Source: Sphingomonas sanguinis
GTDB lineage: Bacteria; Pseudomonadota; Alphaproteobacteria; Sphingomonadales; Sphingomonadaceae
Reading direction: 5' to 3'
DNA length: 64,000 nucleotides
Assembly (NCBI RefSeq): GCF_019297835.1
Contig: NZ_CP079203.1
Coordinates: forward strand, 2,205,001 to 2,269,000
In this document: one piece after another, positions 1 through 7,251 of the stretch
Numbering within the stretch: the first letter of the stretch is position 1
Layout of the letters: every line of letters starts with the position of its first letter
Translations under genes and position numbers: made by a program
The notes under the pieces: model-generated
Databases searched by the model: none
Seen by the model: the letters and a program-made list of their open reading frames with translations, nothing else
Told to the model about the DNA's origin: nothing

Positions 1-1482
1 ACCCTCCGGCGTGTAGGTCGCCTGCGCGAAGGCGGCATAGCTATAGGCGCGGGCGAAGCTGCCGCGCTGGAAGAAGAACGAACCCGGCGCCCAGCCCTGG
101 TTGCCCGAACCGATAGTGCCCAGCGCGGTCTGCGACAGGATGGTGTAGCCGGTGCCGTCGCCGTTCCACTGGTTGGTCGACGGAGTCGCCGCCGTCTCAC
201 GCGCGTTTTCGGTGAAGTAGAACAGGCCCGCCACGTAATCGAGCTGCGGCAGGCTGCCCACCGCCTGAAATTCCTGGCTGAACTGGTGCTGCTGCATGAA
301 GGACAGGCTGTAGCGGCTGAACTTGCCGTTCGGCAGGAAGACGGTCCGGTGCGCGCCGCCCGAATTGTCCCACTGGTCGGTCGACACGCCGCGCCATGCG
401 GTGATCGAGCGCAGCTCCAGGTTCGGCGCCACGTCGTAGTTCAGCTTGGCCGAGAAGCCATGGGTGCGGTCGACGCTATACTGCTGCGGCACGCCGATAT
501 CGGCGGTCTTCATGCGATTGTCGCCCGACACGACGACCAGCGGCGACAGGGGCGCGATGGTGCCGGAGGGCAGCTTGCCGCCATTGGCATTGATCTGCGC
601 GATCGTCGCGACCGGCAGGCCGCGCGGGTTGTAGTTCAGCAACTGGCTGTAGAAGGGCGAGTTCTCGTCCTTCGCCTGATCATAGGACAGCTCGGCCGAG
701 AAACCGTCGACCGGCTTCCAGACGGCGGCGACATGGCCGCCCGCGCGGTTGTACGCGCCCCAGCCCACGCTGCCCGGCAGCGGGTTTTTCACGAACGGGT
801 TCTGGTGCTGGATCACGCCGTCCAGCTTGATCGAGATGTTATTGAACTCGGGCAGGTTGACGTGCGCGGCGGTGTTGTACGCGCCGTAATTGCCGAAGCC
901 CGCGGTCAGCGAGCCGCCGAACTTGCCGGTCGGCTTGGCGGTGACGATCGACAGCGCGCCGCCCTCGGTATTGCGGCCGAACAGCGTGCCCTGCGGACCG
1001 CGCAGCACTTCGACGCGCTCGATGTCGAACAGCGCGGCGTTCAGGCCCTGCGAACGGCCCAGATACACGCCGTCGAAATAGACGCCGACGCCGGTGTCCC
1101 GCGCGGTCTGGTTCTGGTCGAACGGCACGATGCCGCGAATACCGACGGTCAGCGCCGACTGGCGCGCCTCGAAGGTGGCGACGCGGAGCGACGGCACGGT
1201 GCCGTCGGCCAGGTCGAGCAGGCTCTGGACGTGACGGTCCTTCAGCACGGTCGGGTCGATGACCGAGATGGCGATCGGCGTCTTCTGGAGGCTGGTCTCA
1301 CGCTTGGTCGCGGTGACGACGATGTCCTTCAGCTCACCCGAATCGGTGGCGGGATCGGTCGCTGCGGCGGCGGGTGCCGGATCGGCGGCAGGCTTGGTGT
1401 CGGCCGCGAAAGCAGGCGTGGCGGCGAGTGCCAGAAGCGCGGAACCGCCCAGCAGCGCGGCGCGAACGAAATTGGTGTTCAT
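1..1482 (-). CDS. TonB-dependent outer-membrane receptor, C-terminus beyond the window
   Basis: The reading frame is open from an ATG at 1482 to the left edge, giving 494 codons of a protein that must continue beyond base 1. It starts with a signal peptide ending near AFAAD (residues about 1-28), followed by an Ala/Pro-rich linker and a TonB-box/plug start (DIVVTATKRE, about residues 53-62). The plug signatures RVEVLRGPQGTLFGRNTEGG and then barrel-like alternating sequence follow. This is the classic layout of a TonB-dependent receptor importing an unknown ligand across the outer membrane. The ligand cannot be told from sequence. The next gene, also on the minus strand, ends 109 bases upstream, so this gene may have its own promoter in that gap. 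A long antisense frame lies over it and is not a gene. Confidence 0.93.
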   Translation of the reverse strand, partial: MNTNFVRAALLGGSALLALAATPAFAADTKPAADPAPAAAATDPATDSGELKDIVVTATKRETSLQKTPIAISVIDPTVLKDRHVQSLLDLADGTVPSLRVATFEARQSALTVGIRGIVPFDQNQTARDTGVGVYFDGVYLGRSQGLNAALFDIERVEVLRGPQGTLFGRNTEGGALSIVTAKPTGKFGGSLTAGFGNYGAYNTAAHVNLPEFNNISIKLDGVIQHQNPFVKNPLPGSVGWGAYNRAGGHVAAVWKPVDGFSAELSYDQAKDENSPFYSQLLNYNPRGLPVATIAQINANGGKLPSGTIAPLSPLVVVSGDNRMKTADIGVPQQYSVDRTHGFSAKLNYDVAPNLELRSITAWRGVSTDQWDNSGGAHRTVFLPNGKFSRYSLSFMQQHQFSQEFQAVGSLPQLDYVAGLFYFTENARETAATPSTNQWNGDGTGYTILSQTALGTIGSGNQGWAPGSFFFQRGSFARAYSYAAFAQATYTPEG

Positions 1483-1591
1483 GGTGGTTATTATCCCTAT
1501 CCCCCGATCGACCTTCCGGTCGTCGCTGGCCGCGCGGATAGGAGCGCTCCAAGAAGCTGGTGTTACCTTTCTATGACCAATGCGGACTTGT

Positions 1592-4057
1592 TCATTTCAT
1601 CCTGGTTTCATCTTCACCCGGTTGAGCCGGGGCGGCGGCGTTCGCCGTCCCGCTATGGCGCACCAGCTCCATCTTCTGCGGCAGGGTGCCGATCTCGATT
1701 CCCTTGTCCCTGAGCGCGCCGAGCAGCGCGAACAGCACGGCGCTGCGCGTGCCATAGGCGGCACGCGGGCTTTCGACATGCGCGAAGCAATTGAAATGGA
1801 TTCGTCCGTCGATGATCGAGTCGATGAACGCCTTGGGCGCAGGGTCGGCCAACACCGCCTCCTCGGCGGTGAAACAGTCGAGCACGATGCTGCGCACCAT
1901 GTCGGCATCGGTCTCGATCGGCACCGAGAACTGGATCTGGATACGCCCCAGCGGCCCGGCCAGCGTCTTGTTGAGCACCGACTTGGTGATGAGCTCGGAG
2001 TTGGGGACGATCAGCGTCGAATGGTCGGCCAGCTCGATCTCGGTCGAGCGCACGCTGATCCGCTTCACGTCGCCCTCGTCGGTGCCGACGCGGATCAGGT
2101 CGCCGATCTTGATCGGCCGCTCGGCCAGCAGGATCAGGCCGGAGACGAAATTCTGGGTGATCGCCTGAAGACCGAAACCGATACCCACCGACAGGGCGGA
2201 CAAGAGGAGCGCGATCCGTTCCACCCCGATGCCCAGCGATGCCAGCGCCCAGATGACCGCCAGCGCGATGCCGATATAGCGCGCGACCAGGCTGACCGAG
2301 TTGCGCCCCGACCCGTCCAGATCGGTCGCGGGCAGGTAACGCTGCTCCAGCCAGCGCATGAACAGGCGGACCAGCCCCAGCCCGACGAACAGCACCGCCA
2401 GCCCGCGCAGGATCGCACCGGGCGAGATCCAGACATTGCCGACCTTGATCCCGTCGGCCACGCTGGCGAGCTGGTCGAAGACCGCGCCCGGATCGCCGCT
2501 CGCCCCGAACGGGCGCAGCAATACGCCCAGCACCAGCAGCACCAGCGCCAAGCGGATCATGCCCGACAGGACCAGCCCGAACTGGTCGACCATGCTGCCG
2601 CGCACGCCCAGCGCACGGGTCAGGGTGACGCCGACCTTGCTGTCGCGGGTGAAGACCGAGGTGGCGATGTCGTCGGCCGCCACCATCATCAGATAGAGCG
2701 CCGAGCCGAGCAGCACCGTCCAGCCGATCATCACCGCGACGAACCAGCTGAACCATATATAGCCGATCAGCAGCGCCAGGCCCGCCACCCCGACCGCGAT
2801 CCAGGCGATCAGCGTCGCCACGCTCAACCCCGCGCTGACGCCCGCATGGGTCGCTTCTTCGGCCTGCGCGGCACGACGCGCGCGCAACTGGCCCAGCACC
2901 ACCAGCGTCCCGACGATCAGCAACAGGTGCAGGAGCGCCTCGACCGCCTGGGTGGCGATCACCGCGCTGCGGCTGCTGCCGATCGCGCCCTCGAACGACA
3001 TCACCGTCGCGGTGACGAAGGTCAGCAGGGTCAGCCCCCAGGACAGGGGCCGCAGGCGGGTGGCGGTTTCGTCGTCCAGCGGCGCGATCCGCCACGAGGG
3101 CTGGCTGCGCATCAGGACCGCGCCCGTGACGGCGGCGGTGAACCCCGCCACGCCCGAGGCGAAGACGAAGCCGTCGAGGAAACTGGTCCAGCGCTGCGGC
3201 AACAGCCCGGCCCAGCGCAAGCCCTGGACCAGCACGAAGGCGGCGGCCAGCGGGCAGAGCGTGCCCACCGCCACCCGCCAAAAGGTATAGGCCGAGCGCC
3301 GCACCCGGCTGGGCGGGGCCTCGGCGATCAGGCGGCGTTGCGCCAGCCGGTGTCCGCCCAGCCGTACCGGGCCGATCAGGATGACCGCCAGGGCAAATCC
3401 CAGCAGCGCCTGCCACGGAATGCCGCCGCGCCACTGCGCCGCGATCTGCTCGCCGCCCTGCTTCAGGAACAGACCGACCCGCCGCCAGTCGCGCGGCGCC
3501 TGTTCCAGCACGATGCTCCAAAAGGCCGGGCTGAGCGGCGACGGTGTCTTGGAGGACAGCTTCTCGTTGAACTGCGCGGCCTTGCTCTGGTCGATCTCGT
3601 CGACCAGCTGCCCCGCCTCGACCCCGGCCAGCCGCCCGCGCTTGATCGCCGCATCCAGCGTCGAGCGCAGCATCGACAGGGCCTTGCGCTGCGCGACCAG
3701 TTCGGGCGCTTCCACCTCGCCCGGCGTCGGCGTGCCCAGTCCGGTGATCCGGGCGTTGACCAGCGCCAGCTGCTCGGTCAGGTCGGCCACTGCCTGGTCG
3801 GTCGAGTCCTTGGCCCCCTGCGCCCGGTCGCGCAGCTCACGCCGATCGTCGTCGTCGACCTTGGAATCGAGCGCTCGGTCGACCGCGCGTACGTCCGCCT
3901 CCGCCTCGGCGATACGGGTGGCGGAGGCCGCCGCCGGATTGCCCTGCGCCGCCACCGGCACACCCATTGCGACCAGCCCGGCCATCATGCAGACCAAGGT
4001 GAAGAAGCGCAGGATTTTTGCGCGCACGGGAAAAGCCTGGGACATGGACCGGCTCAT
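1592..4057 (-). CDS. MscS-family mechanosensitive channel with DUF3772-like periplasmic domain
   Basis: An 821-residue inner-membrane protein. A signal peptide (to about residue 38, ending PVAAQG) is followed by a charged helical region (about 40-190) resembling the DUF3772/coiled-coil domain of large MscS relatives. Many transmembrane helices come next (about 200-560). The MscS pore and beta domain begins where the sequence reads VGIGFGLQAITQNFVSGLIL and continues through IKIGDLIRVGTDEGDVKRIS and STLIVPNSELITKSV. This family releases solutes during hypo-osmotic shock. The frame stays open upstream into the neighbouring kinase gene, but protein-like sequence begins at MSRSMSQ. I take ATG 4057; ATG 4045 is the alternative. 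It is divergent from the kinase at 4205, leaving a 147-base shared promoter region. Confidence 0.9.
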   Translation of the reverse strand: MSRSMSQAFPVRAKILRFFTLVCMMAGLVAMGVPVAAQGNPAAASATRIAEAEADVRAVDRALDSKVDDDDRRELRDRAQGAKDSTDQAVADLTEQLALVNARITGLGTPTPGEVEAPELVAQRKALSMLRSTLDAAIKRGRLAGVEAGQLVDEIDQSKAAQFNEKLSSKTPSPLSPAFWSIVLEQAPRDWRRVGLFLKQGGEQIAAQWRGGIPWQALLGFALAVILIGPVRLGGHRLAQRRLIAEAPPSRVRRSAYTFWRVAVGTLCPLAAAFVLVQGLRWAGLLPQRWTSFLDGFVFASGVAGFTAAVTGAVLMRSQPSWRIAPLDDETATRLRPLSWGLTLLTFVTATVMSFEGAIGSSRSAVIATQAVEALLHLLLIVGTLVVLGQLRARRAAQAEEATHAGVSAGLSVATLIAWIAVGVAGLALLIGYIWFSWFVAVMIGWTVLLGSALYLMMVAADDIATSVFTRDSKVGVTLTRALGVRGSMVDQFGLVLSGMIRLALVLLVLGVLLRPFGASGDPGAVFDQLASVADGIKVGNVWISPGAILRGLAVLFVGLGLVRLFMRWLEQRYLPATDLDGSGRNSVSLVARYIGIALAVIWALASLGIGVERIALLLSALSVGIGFGLQAITQNFVSGLILLAERPIKIGDLIRVGTDEGDVKRISVRSTEIELADHSTLIVPNSELITKSVLNKTLAGPLGRIQIQFSVPIETDADMVRSIVLDCFTAEEAVLADPAPKAFIDSIIDGRIHFNCFAHVESPRAAYGTRSAVLFALLGALRDKGIEIGTLPQKMELVRHSGTANAAAPAQPGEDETRMK

Positions 4058-4204
4058 AACCCCCCGCCGCCGGTCAGGCGAGAGGCTGGCGGTTCCCGCG
4101 TTCCAATCGGTCCGCCCCGGACATTTGCCAGTTGATCCGAAATCGTGTGTATCGGGGACCCCGCACCGGCCGGGATCGTTGACGCCGATCGGACTGTTTC
4201 GCGC

Positions 4205-5800
4205 ATGACTGAACTCGCTTCCCTCCACGGGCAGACGCCTTTGCCCGCTCCCCCCAGGGGGCCGCTGCCGCATGATTCGCATGTGCTGGCGGGGATCAAC
4301 CGCATCCTCCAAGAGGCCCTGCGCGCCTCGACCGAGGAGGAACTGGGGCAGCTTTGCCTGGCGGTGGCCGAGGACCTCACCGGCGCGGCGTTCAGCTTTT
4401 TCGGCGAGCGGCGGGACTCGCACGACCGGCTGGACCATATCGCGATCAGCGAGCGCGGCTGGGCCGCCTATGCGGGCGACGATCCCGACTTCAGCCAGCG
4501 CCAGTTGCCCAACGGCATGAAGATCCACGGCATTTTCGGCCAAGTGATCCTTCAGGATCGGAGCATGATCGTGAACGACCCCGCCAACCACCCCGACCGG
4601 GTGGGCACGCCGGAGGGTCATCCCATGTTGCGCAACTTCCTGGGGGTGCCGCTGCGCCGCGATGGCGAGACCTTCGCGATGTTCGCGCTGGGTAACCACC
4701 CGACCGGCTTTACCGAGCGCGAACGCGCGATCGCTGAGGAGCTGGCGCCCGCCATCGTCCAGGCGCTGCTGCGCAAACGGGCCGAGGTCGCCTCGCGCGC
4801 CAGCCAGCGGCGACTGCTGAGCCTGATCGAGGGTATTCCGCAGCTGGTCTGGACCGCGACGCGCGACGGCCAATGGACCTGGACCAGCCCGCAATGGGTG
4901 GCGATGACCGGGCTGAGCGTCGAAGAGAGCCTGGGCCATGGCTGGCTGGCCGCCGTCCATCCCGACGACCGCGACGCCGCGCGACGCTTTTGGGAGGGCG
5001 CGGGCGAGCGTGGCAATCTGGCGATGGAGGGGCGGCTGCGCCACGGCCAGACCGGCCGCTATCGCTGGTTCAAGACGCGTGCGACCCCGGTGCGCGACGA
5101 TCACGGCACTATCGTCGAATGGTTCGGCACCTCGACCGATATCGACACACTGCGCCGCCTGCGCGAGCGGCAGGAGACGCTGGTCGCCGAGTTGCAGCAC
5201 CGGGTCCGCAACATCCTGACCATCGTCCGTTCGATCTTCACCCGCACGGTCGAGAGCGGCGGGCCGATCGACGAGATTGCGGATCATTTCCGCGGACGAC
5301 TCGATTCGCTGGCGCGCACCCAGGTGGTCGCGACCCAGACGCGCTCGGGTCGGGTCGACCTGGAAAATCTCATCCGCGACGAGCTTCTGGGCGTGGGCGC
5401 GATCGAGGATGACCGGCTGTCGATCGAAGGGCCGGACGTGTCTTTACCCGCCGATACGGCGGAAACCATGGGGCTGGCGATCCATGAGCTGACCACCAAC
5501 GCCCTCAAATACGGAGCCCTGCGCCACCCCGCCGGACGGCTGTCGATTGCCTGGGCGATTGAACTTAAATCAAACAGCAAATGCGAACTGATTGTAAAAT
5601 GGGATGAAACGGGTGTACCAGCAATGGCGGTACCGCCTGCTCGTCAGGGATTCGGGACCGAACTGATCCGTGAAGCCCTGCCTTACGGGCTGGGCGCGCG
5701 GACCAGACTGGAATTTCGCGGTGGCGGCGTCCTGTGCGTGATAACGCTACCATTGACCGCAGACGATGCCGACGCGCTGAACCGGAGCACCGAGGGATGA
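4205..5800 (+). CDS. Sensor histidine kinase, GAF-PAS-HWE/HisKA_2 type
   Basis: A 531-residue kinase without transmembrane segments, so probably a cytoplasmic sensor. A GAF domain spans about residues 30-190 and a PAS domain about 200-325, the latter including WTSPQWVAMTGLSVEE and HPDD. The phospho-acceptor box ELQHRVRNIL places the histidine near residue 332, as in HWE/HisKA_2 kinases. The N-box HELTTNALKYGA lies near 427-438, followed by WDETG. Such kinases in alphaproteobacteria often act in light, redox or general-stress signalling; the ligand here is unknown. The stop overlaps the ATG of the response regulator (ATGA), which argues for a cognate pair. An in-frame ATG at 4145 is possible but adds no recognisable sequence. 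Bases about 5560-5640 are noticeably less GC-rich than their surroundings. Confidence 0.9.
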   Translation: MTELASLHGQTPLPAPPRGPLPHDSHVLAGINRILQEALRASTEEELGQLCLAVAEDLTGAAFSFFGERRDSHDRLDHIAISERGWAAYAGDDPDFSQRQLPNGMKIHGIFGQVILQDRSMIVNDPANHPDRVGTPEGHPMLRNFLGVPLRRDGETFAMFALGNHPTGFTERERAIAEELAPAIVQALLRKRAEVASRASQRRLLSLIEGIPQLVWTATRDGQWTWTSPQWVAMTGLSVEESLGHGWLAAVHPDDRDAARRFWEGAGERGNLAMEGRLRHGQTGRYRWFKTRATPVRDDHGTIVEWFGTSTDIDTLRRLRERQETLVAELQHRVRNILTIVRSIFTRTVESGGPIDEIADHFRGRLDSLARTQVVATQTRSGRVDLENLIRDELLGVGAIEDDRLSIEGPDVSLPADTAETMGLAIHELTTNALKYGALRHPAGRLSIAWAIELKSNSKCELIVKWDETGVPAMAVPPARQGFGTELIREALPYGLGARTRLEFRGGGVLCVITLPLTADDADALNRSTEG

Positions 5801-6180
5801 ATCGCCGATCGCCGCTGGCCGACAAGCGTATTCTCGTGGTCGAGGACGAGTATTTCATCGCCCGCGACCTGGAGCGCGCGCTGAGTGCCGCCGATGCGAT
5901 CGTGGTCGGCCCCGTCGCCACGCTGCAACAGGGCCTCGACCTGGCCGAGAACCAGCCGCTCGACGCCGCCGTGCTCGACGTCAATCTGGCGGGGGAACGC
6001 GCCTTCGAGATCGCCGACCGCCTGTCGGCGCGCGACGTGCCCTGGACCTTCCTGACCGGCTATGACGAATGGGCGCTGCCCGCCCCCTATCGATCGGCGT
6101 CGATCGTCGCCAAGCCGTTCCAGCCCGATCGTATCATCCGCGCGATCGGCGCCCTGATACCCGACAAAGGATGCGCATGA
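5797..6180 (+). CDS. Single-domain response regulator
   Basis: A 127-residue CheY-like receiver with no output domain. The acidic pair lies in RILVVEDEYF, the phospho-acceptor is Asp at about residue 61 in AAVLDVNLAG, and the conserved Lys is in IVAKPFQPD. The stretch FLTGYDE after beta-4 resembles the FAT-GUY-type receivers of alphaproteobacteria, which relay phosphate in stress phosphorelays; that similarity is my reading of one short motif. The start overlaps the kinase stop and the stop overlaps the start of the Crp-type gene, both as ATGA, so the three are almost certainly one translationally coupled operon. Confidence 0.9.
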   Translation: MNRRSPLADKRILVVEDEYFIARDLERALSAADAIVVGPVATLQQGLDLAENQPLDAAVLDVNLAGERAFEIADRLSARDVPWTFLTGYDEWALPAPYRSASIVAKPFQPDRIIRAIGALIPDKGCA

Positions 6181-6953
6181 CTTCTTTTAACGCCGCCCTG
6201 TCGCCCTCTTCCGCCTCGACCGCCGCGTCGGAGGGGATCGCCGCCGCCGCCATCCGCCGGCTGACCGCGCTGACTCCGCTGGCCGACACGGACATGGCGC
6301 TGCTCGACACCGCCGCCGACCGCGCGCTCACCTATCCGCTGCGCCACACCTTCCAGACGATCGGTCGCCCGATGGCCGACCCGCTGTTGCTGCTGCAGGG
6401 ATGGGCCGCGCGGGTGCGCATCCTGCCCGACGGGCGGCGGCAGTTCATGAGCTTTTATCTGCCCGGCGACATCATCGGCTCGGCGCAACATGCGCGGCCG
6501 ATCGCACCGGCGACCGTCGTGGCCATCACCGAATGCGTCGCCTGCCCCGCCCCCGCCGCCCCGGCCGGATCGGGCCTCACCCAGGCCTATGCAGTCGGCG
6601 AGGCGCTGGACGAGGCCTATCTGCTGGGTCATGTCGTCCAGCTCGGCCGGTTGAACGCGCAGGAGCGGATCAGCGACTTCCTGCTCGAAATCTATGAGCG
6701 GCTGTCGCTCGCCGGGCTGACCGTGGGCGGCAGTTTCGAGATGCCGCTGACCCAGGAAATGCTGGCCGACGCGCTCGGCCTGACCCCGGTCCATGTCAAC
6801 CGTATGATCCAGCAGGCGCGACGCGACGGCGACCTGATGTGGAAATCGGGCCGCGTGCTGCTGCGCGATCCCGAGCGCACCGCACGTGCCATCGGCCGGC
6901 TCAGCCCGCAGGTGACGGGCACCCAGACCATGCCGCAGGCCAAGGCGGACTGA
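6177..6953 (+). CDS. Crp/Fnr-family transcription regulator
   Basis: A 258-residue DNA-binding protein. The N-terminal half (about 35-150) is a cyclic-nucleotide-binding-like beta-roll with RQFMSFYLPGDIIG, typical of Crp/Fnr effector domains. The C-terminal half (about 180-240) carries a winged helix-turn-helix with LTQEMLADALGLTPVHVNR. I see no Fnr-type cysteine cluster, so iron-sulfur oxygen sensing is unlikely; the effector is unknown. It is the last gene of the kinase/receiver operon, coupled by ATGA overlap. A phosphorelay and a one-component regulator are therefore co-expressed. An R-family repeat follows within 12 bases. Confidence 0.9.
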   Translation: MTSFNAALSPSSASTAASEGIAAAAIRRLTALTPLADTDMALLDTAADRALTYPLRHTFQTIGRPMADPLLLLQGWAARVRILPDGRRQFMSFYLPGDIIGSAQHARPIAPATVVAITECVACPAPAAPAGSGLTQAYAVGEALDEAYLLGHVVQLGRLNAQERISDFLLEIYERLSLAGLTVGGSFEMPLTQEMLADALGLTPVHVNRMIQQARRDGDLMWKSGRVLLRDPERTARAIGRLSPQVTGTQTMPQAKAD

Positions 6954-6964
6954 TCCCTGAAAAT

Positions 6965-7083
6965 TCCTCCCCTGCAAGGGGAGGGGGACCATGCGCAGCA
7001 TGGTGGAGGGGTGTCCCCGCTATCGAGAAGGTGACACCCCTCCGTCAGGCCTACGGCCTGCCACCTCCCCTTAAAGGGGAGGA
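6965..7083. repeat. R-family paired inverted repeat (copy 1)
   Basis: Two facing half-elements. Each begins or ends with TCCTCCCC..GGGGAGG and contains its own small hairpin (ATGCGCAGCAT; CAGGCCTACGGCCTG). They are separated by a spacer of the GTGTCCCC..GGTGACAC class, itself a dyad. It lies just after the Crp-type gene and could act as a terminator or mRNA-stabilising structure. The same architecture recurs at nine or more places here. Confidence 0.9.
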
Positions 7084-7251
7084 ACATTCACATGGTTTAA
7101 CCGAATACTCATCAATCTCGCATCATTCTGATGGATTTTTGACCCCCTCGGCGCGTTTCACACAGACGTCATCAATTTTACGCCAAGCTGACACCGACCG
7201 CTCCTAACGCCCCCGCCGAACCGGCAAGACAGCCGAGGGGGAATCAAGAAC

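Noticed and set aside
286..1713. A 475-codon plus-strand frame over the truncated TonB receptor
   Set aside because: Low-complexity Arg/Gly/Val translation. The minus strand encodes a clear TonB receptor plug and signal peptide.
1580..5287. Very long open frames overlapping the MscS-type gene (plus-strand antisense to about 4135) and its upstream extension over the kinase gene
   Set aside because: They are shadows of GC-rich codon use. Their translations are Arg/Gln/His-rich without any domain, while the opposite or in-frame shorter genes have clear families.
7084..7251. Pho box upstream of the TonB receptor/PI-PLC operon
   Set aside because: Only loose GTCAT/TGACA-like half matches at wrong spacing; not enough to claim phosphate control.
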